The notes under the pieces are model-generated. The model was not told the DNA's origin. It made no database searches and saw nothing but the letters and a program-made list of their open reading frames with translations. The translations under genes and the position numbers were made by a program. 64,000 nt of DNA from Candidatus Poribacteria bacterium (GTDB lineage: Bacteria; Poribacteria; WGA-4E; WGA-3G), in contig JAJEJA010000052.1 in NCBI GenBank assembly GCA_022828145.1, positions 1 through 64,000 on the forward strand, given 5' to 3'. Shown here piece by piece: positions 33,269-41,695 of the stretch (positions within the stretch are counted from its first letter, which is position 1; each line of letters opens with the position of its first letter).

Positions 33269-34039
33269 ATGAACGAAGAACGAAAAGGACTTAAAGAGAA
33301 GATTACGAACTCTGATATTTGGAAATCCATTTTCAGACACGGGTATGAAGATACCGGCAGACGTTACACATTACAAGTGCTGCAAAATGTATGGTTACAT
33401 CTGCACCCACCCCGCATCTCCCGACACGCGCTACACTTCCGATTCACATGGTGTATGGGGGGTATAACATTCCTAATGTTTCTTGTGACCGCCGTCACCG
33501 GGGTCCTCTTGATGTTCTATTACCGTCCAACAGGAGAGTATGCTTTCCTCGACATTCAAGCACTTGAATTTGACATACCGTTCGGTATGCTACTTCGAAA
33601 TATGCACCGTTGGGCAGCACACGGTATGGTTATTTCTGTTATGCTGCACATGTTCCGCGTCTTTCTGACAGGTTCATATAAAAAACCACGAGAGTTTAAC
33701 TGGGCTGTGGGTGTAATTCTATTGCTTATCACATTCTTTCTAAGTTTTACAGGATATTTACTGCCTTGGGACCAACTTGCATACTGGGCAGTCACAGTCG
33801 GAACAAATATGGCAAGAGCAACACCTGTTTTAGGGCATGAAGGTCCTTTCGCACCAACTGATATCACACAAGCAAACGATGTGAGATTTGCTTTACTTGG
33901 CGGGACAATAGTCGGACCATCTACGTTATTAAGGTTTTATATATTGCACTGTGTTGCAGTTCCATTGGTTGCAAGTCTTTTGATGGCACTGCACTTTTGG
34001 CGTGTTCGTAAAGATGGAGGCATATCAGGCCCGCTGTAA
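33269..34039 (+). CDS. Cytochrome b, N-terminal (PetB-like) subunit
   Basis: A 256-residue subunit with four main membrane helices. The haem-ligand His residues are in MHRWAAHGMVISVMLHMFRVF and, near the end, in LHCVAVPLVASLLMALHFWRV, giving two b haems. The cytosolic N-terminal 50 residues are charged. It carries quinol oxidation and reduction sites together with the C-terminal subunit at 34301. The two parts are separate genes, as in b6f-type complexes, here with a MITE-like element and hairpin between them. AAAGGA precedes the ATG. Confidence 0.92.
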   Translation: MNEERKGLKEKITNSDIWKSIFRHGYEDTGRRYTLQVLQNVWLHLHPPRISRHALHFRFTWCMGGITFLMFLVTAVTGVLLMFYYRPTGEYAFLDIQALEFDIPFGMLLRNMHRWAAHGMVISVMLHMFRVFLTGSYKKPREFNWAVGVILLLITFFLSFTGYLLPWDQLAYWAVTVGTNMARATPVLGHEGPFAPTDITQANDVRFALLGGTIVGPSTLLRFYILHCVAVPLVASLLMALHFWRVRKDGGISGPL

Positions 34040-34052
34040 ATTAATAGTAGTA

Positions 34053-34069
34053 GGCACACGCCGTGTGCC
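34053..34069. repeat. Hairpin repeat after cytochrome b
   Basis: GGCACAC and GTGTGCC pair around GCC. The same unit, including the flanking AGTAGTA, occurs at 45758-45774, where it again follows a respiratory gene within 20 bases. No T-run follows either copy, so a REP-type transcript-stabilising role is more likely than termination. Confidence 0.55.
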
Positions 34070-34085
34070 GTCAAAAAGATATAAA

Positions 34086-34230
34086 TAATGCTAGTTTGAT
34101 AATAAAAGATGTCAGTTCTATAAGCAGTATTTTGTCCCAAGGACCGCCTTGTAGCACAAACTTTCCAGTTTGTGTGCTATGAAACAAACTAAAAGTTTGT
34201 CCTACAATGTGTTTTATCAAACTCACGTTA
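34086..34230. repeat. MITE-like element family 2, copy E
   Basis: The left end TAATGCTAGTTTGATAA is diverged; the right end TTATCAAACTCACGTTA is exact. The inside has the GCACAAACTTTCCAGTTTGTG and AACTAAAAGTTTGTCC hairpins found in copies A and F. It sits between the two halves of cytochrome b, which must still be expressed in balance. Confidence 0.7.
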
Positions 34231-34300
34231 AATAAGATTAGACCTGTTACGTTAATTGTTTATGGATTATCATAATTGGATGAGGAGATAGGATTGTAAT

Positions 34301-35167
34301 ATGGAACCTTTTCTTGAGTTAATTAAGAAACCTGATAATGTACCAATTTTAGCCATACTCTTTTTAATTCCTTTCTTTCTATGGTTATCATATAAACAAG
34401 CACGCCAGACGGATAGGACAGGTGTCCCATCAGACGCGGCACTGAACGATAAAGTATATGTTTGGCCCTATCTCTGTCGGAACGAGTTTATCTGTGCTAT
34501 CATCATTATGTTAATTTTAGGTGTGTGGTCAATTATGATTGACGCACCGCTTGAAGAACCGAGTGATCCTGCCAAAACACCTAACCCTTCCAAAGCACCA
34601 TGGTACTTCCTGGCATTACAGGAGATGTTGGTCTATTTTGATCCCTGGATCGCAGGTGTCGTGTTACCAGGATTGATTATTGCTGGACTCATCGCTATTC
34701 CCTATATTGACATCAATCCAAAAGGGAAGGGTTACTATACACTTAAGGAACGTCCATTTGCTATCGGTGTCTTCTGTTTCGGGTTTCTTATATTATGGAT
34801 CGTTTTAATGATAGTTGGTACATTCTTAAGAGGCCCCGGATGGAACATATTTTGGCCTTGGGAGGAATGGGACCCCCATCGTGTCGTCCCATTAACCAAC
34901 GTCAATTTATCTTACCTATTCGGGATTCGGGATGATCTCACTGCCAATTTCTTCGGATTTGCTGTTGTTGCTGGCTATTTCGCACTCGGTCCCATCTTCT
35001 ATTTCTGGAAGTACAAGAGTAGTAAGTTCCTACAACAACTCGGGTTAATACGATATGTTATCGTATCATTTCTGTTTTTGTCAATGATGGCACTACCGAT
35101 TAAGATGATACTTCGCTTAGCACTAAATATCAAATACGTATGGGTTTCACCTTGGTTTAATATCTAA
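34301..35167 (+). CDS. Cytochrome b, C-terminal (PetD-like) subunit
   Basis: A 288-residue membrane protein with about five to six helices. The quinol-site motif appears as KAPWYFLALQEML, where other bc complexes have PEWY; the Glu is replaced by Ala. PNPSKAPWYF is a form I associate with Rieske/cytochrome b complexes of non-classical phyla. It works with the Rieske protein, PetB-like subunit and the octaheme cytochrome that follows. AGGAGATAG lies upstream of the ATG. Confidence 0.88.
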   Translation: MEPFLELIKKPDNVPILAILFLIPFFLWLSYKQARQTDRTGVPSDAALNDKVYVWPYLCRNEFICAIIIMLILGVWSIMIDAPLEEPSDPAKTPNPSKAPWYFLALQEMLVYFDPWIAGVVLPGLIIAGLIAIPYIDINPKGKGYYTLKERPFAIGVFCFGFLILWIVLMIVGTFLRGPGWNIFWPWEEWDPHRVVPLTNVNLSYLFGIRDDLTANFFGFAVVAGYFALGPIFYFWKYKSSKFLQQLGLIRYVIVSFLFLSMMALPIKMILRLALNIKYVWVSPWFNI

Positions 35168-35248
35168 TAATAGACAATCACACACCGAGAATACATACTT
35201 ACACTACACGTTTCATTAGAATTGATTGACTTGGAGGTTATAGATTAC

Positions 35249-38200
35249 GTGAGGAGCAAAAAAGAGATCCCTGCAGAACAAAAATCCTATGCTGTGCTAT
35301 TCTTTATTCTATCTGCTCTATTAGGTCTGGTGACCATCTGGGGTTTTTGGAGTGAAATGATCACACGCCGCCCCTGGAAAGGAATACAGCAAGAATTCTA
35401 TTCTTACGAGTATGAAAAGACTAAAATAGAATATGAAAACGCAAAGAATGACTTACCAGAAGAACCCTCCAAACCAGATATTGATAAAAATAAATTAAGA
35501 GACGCGTTGAAGACTGAGAATCAAAAACAGGTTCAGTTGGATGAGGCAATGCAGGCTCGAAAATTTGAACAGAGTAAATCTGACGCAATCAATTACAAAT
35601 TCCAACACAGTCTACACGAAGCAAAAGGTGTATATACAGACACAGTCCTAAAATATAAGAAGACTTTGGATGAATATGAGAAACGGATTGAAGGCGAACT
35701 CACAGCTGAAGTCCTCGTTGCTGAAGCAGAATTTGCTGACGCGAATAAAGCACTCGCTGATCTGTATCTGAATAGCAATGATCCTACAAACGCACTCAGT
35801 ACCTACCTTATCGCGCAGAAATACAAACCCAATGAAACAGAAATCGCTGAAGGTATAACAGCAGCACAGGAGGCACTTGCTGTATTGGAAACAGTGCAAG
35901 CACAGTTTGATGCAGTAGAACGTTTAAATCAAAAACTGTCAGATGTTGGCGGTATCAAACGTACTTTTCTGGGGAGTCTGTTAGAGAACCCATTTAGAGA
36001 AACGAGAACTATCGTTCAATACTATCTTAAGGAATTCAATCATACCGCCGATAGATGTGAAACCTGCCACTTCACTATCAATAAAAGCGGATATGAATCC
36101 AACGCTGTAGAGACTTTTCCAGTAGAAGGGGATGGAGATGAACTTGTCAAACGTCTTCTCAAACATCCCGCTGTGAAAATAGGAAGTGAGACGATTGTCA
36201 TTGATGACGCTTTTGAAGCGGAACCTGAAGATTACAAGTTAACCAAAAAGGGATGGCTTACCTTCACTGACGCCAATGTATTCGGCGACGTAGAGATATC
36301 CTATGAAACAGATTACCCCCCTGTACTTCGCACACACCCAGAACGAGATGTCTTACTCGGAAAACATCCATCGGAAAGATTCGGTTGTACACCTTGCCAC
36401 GGCGGACAAGGATACGGATTGACCGCTAAATCCGCGCATGCACTCACACATAAAGAGTATTGGCTTACACCCGTACTCGGTATGGATGAACATACAGGTA
36501 GAACGTCAGAAGAGAAAAAGGGATATATGCAGTCTAACTGTAGACGTTGCCATGACGGTGTGATGATGTTAGACTATGGCGTTGACCCTGAAACGAAGGC
36601 ACCAAAGGACTATGCGGAAGACCTCACCAAAGGTATGGCACTATTTGAAGACCTCGGATGCCACGGATGCCACGCTGTTGAAGGTTATAGTGCTATTGAT
36701 AAAATAGCGAAAGTTGGACCCTCGCTCAATAAGATCGGTAGTAAGGTCAATCAGGCTTGGCTTGAGAACTGGATCAAGAAACCTGAAGCATATCTCGCAC
36801 ATACCACCATGCCAAACTTCTTCCCAGTGGAAGGGATGAGTCAGGTCGTTTACCTAAAGAATGGGGGACAACGCACAGGTCTTGTCACAGATACAGGCGA
36901 AGAATACATTGTAAAGGCTGATGATGAAACCGAATATACATACAACAAGGATGAGGTGACACGGATTGTTGATGAGGTTAAGTCTATCGCTGCATATCTT
37001 GCAGATATGACGGATCCGGAATTAGACAGTCTCTCGGTCAATTATTCAACATCTCAGAACGATATTGCAGCAGGAGAAGAGACAGTAAAAACCGTTGGAT
37101 GTCTCTCATGCCATAAAGTCAGGGAACTGGGAAGCGATTTTGCACCAGCACTTGACAGCGTCGGAACAAAGGTATCGGCAAATTATCTATACGAATGGAT
37201 TGAGAACCCAAAGAAATACGATCCAGACACAACAATGCCAAGCCTACGCTTAAGTCAAACAGAGCTGAAAAACGTCGTCGCATATCTGATGAATCTTCAG
37301 AATGATACACCGAATGTAGTGTCTGATTCTATTGGAGAAGCACTCGTCGATGAAGGTGAAAAACTGGTCAGAACGTACGGTTGTTTCGGATGCCATGAAA
37401 TTTCCGGTTTTGAGAATGAATCTAAAGTCGGGGCAGATCTCGGGGAATTCGGAGCAAAACTCGCTGACGAACTCGATTTCGGCGATACTGTCGACTTACA
37501 CCATAACTGGCACGAATGGACAGTTGGAAAGATCACGAATCCACGACGTTATCAAACACGACGAATCGTCTCACGTATGCCGGTCTTTGAAACCCTAAAA
37601 AATAACGCAGAAGATGCAAAAGCAATCGCAGTGCTACTCAAGAGTTTCCAGCCTAATCCATACCCTCTCAACTATCAATTTGACCATGCAGCAGACCCCT
37701 CTCGTGTTGAAAGACAGAAGATAATTGATGCGGGTAGACGCGTCGCAAAAAAATACAACTGCAAAGGATGCCACGAGATGGAACGTGAAGGTGGAGACTA
37801 CCGTAATGTTATCGTCGCACATGAAGGATTAGACCAAACAACAGCAAAACAATTCGCACCACCTACACTACAAGCACAAGGCGCAAGAGTCTATCCCGAC
37901 TGGCTGTTTAATTTCCTAAAGAATCCATCAGAAATACGTTACGGACTTAAAGTTCGGATGCCAACTTTTGGTATGTCTGACGAAGAGGCTACAACGCTTG
38001 TCAAATACTTCTCGGCATTAGATAATGAGCCGTTCCCTTACGAAACAATAGCAAAACCTGAACCGACAGCAGCCGATTTGCGATTAGGTAAACGGATATT
38101 CGACGAACTAAAATGTGATTCATGTCATCCTTCACAAGGCGAATTCATCCCTGATGGTAGTGACAAAGCAGGAAGACCTGACCTATCATTGGCAAAGGAA

Positions 38201-38386
38201 CGTTTAAAAGCGGACTGGTTGATTGACTGGATGAAAGATCCACAAAGCTTCCAATCCGGTACAGCGATGCCACAAGCATGGCCTCGCGTTGGAGATACCT
38301 ATATGCCATTTGAAGACTATGCTGGTGGTGACGCCGAAGAACAGATCCGATTAGTCCGAGACTACCTAATATCGTTAAGCCGCTAA
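35249..38386 (+). CDS. Membrane-anchored octaheme cytochrome c
   Basis: About 1045 residues with eight CxxCH haem sites, near residues 270, 380, 431, 471, 618, 712, 838 and 956. A single membrane helix near the start (YAVLFFILSALLGLVTIWGFW) is followed by a charged helical region of about 200 residues with TPR-like repeats. The haem domains face the periplasm. Several domains resemble single-haem cytochrome c folds (NKIGSKVNQAWLENWIKKPEAY). GTG at 35249 is chosen since GGAGGT is 10 bases upstream; a TTG nine codons earlier lacks one. As part of the Rieske-cytochrome b operon it is the likely electron acceptor. Confidence 0.9.
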   Translation: MRSKKEIPAEQKSYAVLFFILSALLGLVTIWGFWSEMITRRPWKGIQQEFYSYEYEKTKIEYENAKNDLPEEPSKPDIDKNKLRDALKTENQKQVQLDEAMQARKFEQSKSDAINYKFQHSLHEAKGVYTDTVLKYKKTLDEYEKRIEGELTAEVLVAEAEFADANKALADLYLNSNDPTNALSTYLIAQKYKPNETEIAEGITAAQEALAVLETVQAQFDAVERLNQKLSDVGGIKRTFLGSLLENPFRETRTIVQYYLKEFNHTADRCETCHFTINKSGYESNAVETFPVEGDGDELVKRLLKHPAVKIGSETIVIDDAFEAEPEDYKLTKKGWLTFTDANVFGDVEISYETDYPPVLRTHPERDVLLGKHPSERFGCTPCHGGQGYGLTAKSAHALTHKEYWLTPVLGMDEHTGRTSEEKKGYMQSNCRRCHDGVMMLDYGVDPETKAPKDYAEDLTKGMALFEDLGCHGCHAVEGYSAIDKIAKVGPSLNKIGSKVNQAWLENWIKKPEAYLAHTTMPNFFPVEGMSQVVYLKNGGQRTGLVTDTGEEYIVKADDETEYTYNKDEVTRIVDEVKSIAAYLADMTDPELDSLSVNYSTSQNDIAAGEETVKTVGCLSCHKVRELGSDFAPALDSVGTKVSANYLYEWIENPKKYDPDTTMPSLRLSQTELKNVVAYLMNLQNDTPNVVSDSIGEALVDEGEKLVRTYGCFGCHEISGFENESKVGADLGEFGAKLADELDFGDTVDLHHNWHEWTVGKITNPRRYQTRRIVSRMPVFETLKNNAEDAKAIAVLLKSFQPNPYPLNYQFDHAADPSRVERQKIIDAGRRVAKKYNCKGCHEMEREGGDYRNVIVAHEGLDQTTAKQFAPPTLQAQGARVYPDWLFNFLKNPSEIRYGLKVRMPTFGMSDEEATTLVKYFSALDNEPFPYETIAKPEPTAADLRLGKRIFDELKCDSCHPSQGEFIPDGSDKAGRPDLSLAKERLKADWLIDWMKDPQSFQSGTAMPQAWPRVGDTYMPFEDYAGGDAEEQIRLVRDYLISLSR

Positions 38387-38426
38387 TGTGGAGTGTTTCG
38401 TTATTTACGAAGACAACCTATCGTAG

Positions 38427-38443
38427 GGCGAGGGGACCTCGCC
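38427..38443. repeat. GC-rich hairpin repeat
   Basis: GGCGAGG pairs with CCTCGCC around GGA. It lies between the octaheme and monoheme cytochrome genes, about 40 bases past the stop. It looks like a REP-type unit; no T-run follows. Confidence 0.5.
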
Positions 38444-38464
38444 TGTTAAGGAATTCCGATAGAT

Positions 38465-38821
38465 GTGAAACATCTACTGATAATACTTCTCATGATTCTC
38501 GTGTGGCTTAATATGTTCATCTGGTTGGCAAAAACGGTTGATCCAAGCACGAAATATCGCTCCGATGTAGAATACAACTATGCCAGATTTTGTGCGGGGT
38601 GCCACGGAAACAGCGGCGAAGGTAACGGACGTATCGGCAGGTTTAAAAAATTAGAACCCGCTGACCTAACCGACGCGAACTTCTGGCGCATGCATGACGA
38701 TGAACAACTCTTAAACAGCATTCGTGACGGGAAAGATAACATGCCCGCCTTCCACTATTACCTGAACCAAAAAGAACAACGGGAAATACTTGAATACATT
38801 AAAAACACCTTTCAACCCTAA
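38465..38821 (+). CDS. Monoheme cytochrome c, membrane-anchored
   Basis: A 118-residue protein. The hydrophobic start (LLIILLMILVWLNMFIWL) is an uncleaved anchor or signal. One haem site, FCAGCHGNSGEGNGR, is followed by a conserved region with NMPAFHYYL that supplies the Met ligand and EILEYIKNTFQP typical of small class I cytochromes. It starts at GTG with AAGGAA upstream. It may shuttle electrons between the bc complex and the oxidase. Confidence 0.87.
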   Translation: MKHLLIILLMILVWLNMFIWLAKTVDPSTKYRSDVEYNYARFCAGCHGNSGEGNGRIGRFKKLEPADLTDANFWRMHDDEQLLNSIRDGKDNMPAFHYYLNQKEQREILEYIKNTFQP

Positions 38822-38825
38822 TTTA

Positions 38826-38839
38826 CACGGATATCCGTG
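38826..38839. promoter_or_regulatory. 14-base palindrome upstream of the cupredoxin gene
   Basis: CACGGATATCCGTG repeats the core of the palindrome at 32609-32624. It lies 80-93 bases before the ATG at 38919, a spacing close to that at the Rieske gene (84-99). It could be an operator that marks the start of a second transcript. Confidence 0.4.
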
Positions 38840-38918
38840 ATTTCTATTTTTAAGGGGTTGCCTTTTGAAATATTAAGGTGTTAACATAATATACAATAAT
38901 AATATAAGGAGAAAGACC

Positions 38919-39698
38919 ATGAAACATCTAACATTTATTTTAGCTCTGATTGTATGTGTTACATTTGTCGGTTCTGTGAATGCCGCTACTGTAACAGGAA
39001 CAATCACCTTTGACGGAACAGAAGAATATACGGAAGTACCGGCACGGAAACTCTTAGACATCAACACAAATGAACAACACTGTATTACGACTACAAAAGG
39101 TGCAAAATCTGAAGAACTGGTCATTTCAAAAGGGAAAGGGATTCAGAACGTTGTTGTTTATGTACGTGTTAGCGGTCAAAAAGCAACGCCACTAAAGGAG
39201 AAACCTAAACTTGACCAGAAAGATTGCAGATATTTACCACACGTCCTTGCAGTACCGACAGGAACTACCGTTATTCTCACTTCCGATGACCCGGTAGCAC
39301 ACAATGTAAACGCTCATGCAACAAAGAACGAAGCAAAGAACCTACTTATCTCTAAGAAAGGAATTAAATTTGATTACACGCTTAGCAAAGCTGAAGCCAT
39401 TAAGTTGACTTGTGATGTGCATGCATGGATGAGTGGGTATATCGTCGCTGTTGATTCCAACTTCTATACGGTAACTGGACAGAAAGATGAGAAAGGGAAA
39501 TTTATTCATCCTGATGATTACGAAAAGTCTGCTGACACCGGCAAATATACTATCAAGGACGTTGCCGCCGGAAGAGCAAGGGTGGTCGTATGGCACGAAA
39601 CCTTGGGAACAGCAAACAAAACTGTCCAAGTTCCTGAAACTGGCGAACTCAAGGTTGATTTCAAAAGTAGTGAATTCAAAAAACCTAAGAAAAAATAA
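38919..39698 (+). CDS. Periplasmic cupredoxin-like protein
   Basis: A 259-residue protein with a signal peptide (LTFILALIVCVTFVGSVNA). Copper-type ligands are present: His in DDPVAHNVNAH, then Cys, His and Met in CDVHAWM, the order of a type 1 copper site as in plastocyanin. The C-terminal third resembles a carboxypeptidase-regulatory-like beta domain (TGKYTIKDVAAGRARVVVWHETLG). It may carry electrons between cytochromes and the CydA-like protein downstream. A paralogue lies at 45950. GGAG precedes the ATG. Confidence 0.82.
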   Translation: MKHLTFILALIVCVTFVGSVNAATVTGTITFDGTEEYTEVPARKLLDINTNEQHCITTTKGAKSEELVISKGKGIQNVVVYVRVSGQKATPLKEKPKLDQKDCRYLPHVLAVPTGTTVILTSDDPVAHNVNAHATKNEAKNLLISKKGIKFDYTLSKAEAIKLTCDVHAWMSGYIVAVDSNFYTVTGQKDEKGKFIHPDDYEKSADTGKYTIKDVAAGRARVVVWHETLGTANKTVQVPETGELKVDFKSSEFKKPKKK

Positions 39699-39739
39699 CG
39701 ACCCTTTCATAACTGTGAAAACTATTAGAGAGATTAAAA

Positions 39740-41680
39740 ATGCGTTGTTGCTCTTTTACCCATAAGAGAATCTATTATCTTATCGGAATTGTGCTGCTCG
39801 GGATAATTTTATTCGTAGCTATCCCAGCGTTTGCGCAAGACTTAACCGATGCTGAATATCGACCTTTCCCGAAGATTGGCAGTCGCAGTGCCGCTTGGAT
39901 CGCCGCACAACTCCATCTTCTATTCGGTTCCTTTATTCTCGGTGTGCCGATGTTTGCAGTCATTATCGAGTTTATCGGATGGAAAACTAAGGAAGAACGA
40001 TATGACCGAATGGCACAAGAGTTTATAAAACTCTGTATGGGTGCATTTTCAACAACGGCTCTATTAGGTGGTGTTCTGGTATTTATTCTCGTATGGTGCT
40101 ACCCAAACGTCATGAAGAAGATGAGTGGTATCTTCGGACCAACGATGATCTTCTATGTCATACTCTTTTTTGGTGAAACCTTTACACTCTACCTATATTC
40201 TTATGGATGGGATAAGATGCAGGGACGTCATAAAGGATGGCACCTATTCCTTGGAGTTCTGCTAAACGTATGGGGTACAGCAATCATGTTTGTATCCAAT
40301 ACATGGCTGACCTATCAAACAAGTCCAGCAGTACATTGGAGTAAAGCATCTGAAGCTACACGAGAAAAATGGATTGAAGCACAATTAGCAAATAATCCTG
40401 AGGCAACACGCAGTGAGATTGTTCAAAGTGTCACAGAAGTTCTTGATAAGAACCCGCACGGACCCGTAATTTCGCTTCATGACGAAGTAAGCGGTGATTT
40501 CTTAGGAACAGTGTGGGAAGCCGTCAACAACTTCACGTGGATGCCTGTTAATATACACCGTCTGATCGGCAACATTGCATTTGGGGGGTCTATCGTTGCT
40601 GCGTATGCTGCATTCCGATACCTCGTCGCGAAAACTGAAGAAGAGAAGTCTCACTACGATTGGATGGGATATAACGGGAACTTCATCGCACTGTGCGGAC
40701 TAATTCCCCTTCCATTTGCTGGTTACTGGTTGGGACGTGAAATATACATGTTCAACAATACCATGGGTATCGCCATGATGGGTTCTCTGTTCTCATGGTT
40801 GTTTATTCTTCAGGCGGTGATGATTGGTGTACTGTTCATTGGTGCAAACTACTATCTCTGGTCAGGCATGGGTAGAGTTTCTGACGGTGAAAAATATGCG
40901 CGTTACCGTCCGTATATGATCGCAATTATTGTCATCTGTATTGCTATCTGGATGACACCGAGAACATTTTCAAGCATTTCATCCGCTGCTGAACTGAGTG
41001 CAATGGGAGGATCAAACCATCCGCATCTCGGTTTCTTCGGACTCATGTCTGCTAAGAACACAGTCGTCAATATCGTTATCCTGACGACCTTCTTGAGTTT
41101 CCTCTTTTATAGACGTTCCGGAAAAATCCCGACAGCAAGTTGGAAAAGTATCGGTAATATCATCATTTCGAGTCTCTTCTTCTTAGGAACCGTAATAATT
41201 GTCGTGATAGGTATTTTAGGATTTGTAGTGGAACCAGCTACACGGGTCAATGTGTTGACACCATGGCAGGTCTTAGTCGCACTCGGTGTCATGGTCGTTG
41301 TGACCATAATTGATATTTTCATGTATCGAAAAGCAACATCATCTGGCATTATTAATTGGGGTAAGATGACAGATCGTTCACAGTATGTCTTGATTCTGCT
41401 TGCAATTACCTTTACCTCTCTCATGGGATTGATGGGATACGCACGCTCAGGATTACGAGAAGGATGGCACATCTTTGGCGTCATGAAAGATTCTTCACCA
41501 GATGCTCATACACCATCTTTGAGTGAGGCGGTGAATATGGTATCCATAATTATGATCATTTTCTTCGCACTCGTTGGATTTATTTTCTGGCTCGGCCTCT
41601 GGGGAGATAAGAAAAAACAAACAAATGTACCAATGGTTGAAACTGCTGCTGCAGACGTAAGTAATAGCAGGGATGATTGA
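39740..41680 (+). CDS. CydA-like cytochrome bd family membrane subunit
   Basis: A 646-residue protein with many membrane helices and a basic N-terminal signal or anchor. It aligns with cytochrome bd subunit I: QLHLLFGSFILGVPMF with His59, GGVLVFILVWCYPNVM, FFGETFTLYLYSYGWDKM with the conserved Glu, and NFTWMPVNIHRLIGNIAFGG with His273 at the low-spin haem site. No CydB gene is nearby, and the neighbours are c-type cytochromes, so this is not a standard bd quinol oxidase. A CydA-like protein in a cytochrome c cluster has been seen in Nitrospira and related bacteria. Confidence 0.8.
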   Translation: MRCCSFTHKRIYYLIGIVLLGIILFVAIPAFAQDLTDAEYRPFPKIGSRSAAWIAAQLHLLFGSFILGVPMFAVIIEFIGWKTKEERYDRMAQEFIKLCMGAFSTTALLGGVLVFILVWCYPNVMKKMSGIFGPTMIFYVILFFGETFTLYLYSYGWDKMQGRHKGWHLFLGVLLNVWGTAIMFVSNTWLTYQTSPAVHWSKASEATREKWIEAQLANNPEATRSEIVQSVTEVLDKNPHGPVISLHDEVSGDFLGTVWEAVNNFTWMPVNIHRLIGNIAFGGSIVAAYAAFRYLVAKTEEEKSHYDWMGYNGNFIALCGLIPLPFAGYWLGREIYMFNNTMGIAMMGSLFSWLFILQAVMIGVLFIGANYYLWSGMGRVSDGEKYARYRPYMIAIIVICIAIWMTPRTFSSISSAAELSAMGGSNHPHLGFFGLMSAKNTVVNIVILTTFLSFLFYRRSGKIPTASWKSIGNIIISSLFFLGTVIIVVIGILGFVVEPATRVNVLTPWQVLVALGVMVVVTIIDIFMYRKATSSGIINWGKMTDRSQYVLILLAITFTSLMGLMGYARSGLREGWHIFGVMKDSSPDAHTPSLSEAVNMVSIIMIIFFALVGFIFWLGLWGDKKKQTNVPMVETAAADVSNSRDD

Positions 41681-41695
41681 TAGGAGAATATACAG

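Noticed and set aside
34301-35167. A broken cytochrome b gene
   Set aside because: The two cytochrome b parts match the normal split of b6f-type complexes, so this is a gene pair and not a disruption by the MITE-like element.
38427-38443. A rho-independent terminator between the octaheme and monoheme cytochrome genes
   Set aside because: The hairpin is not followed by a T-run and resembles dispersed hairpin repeats.
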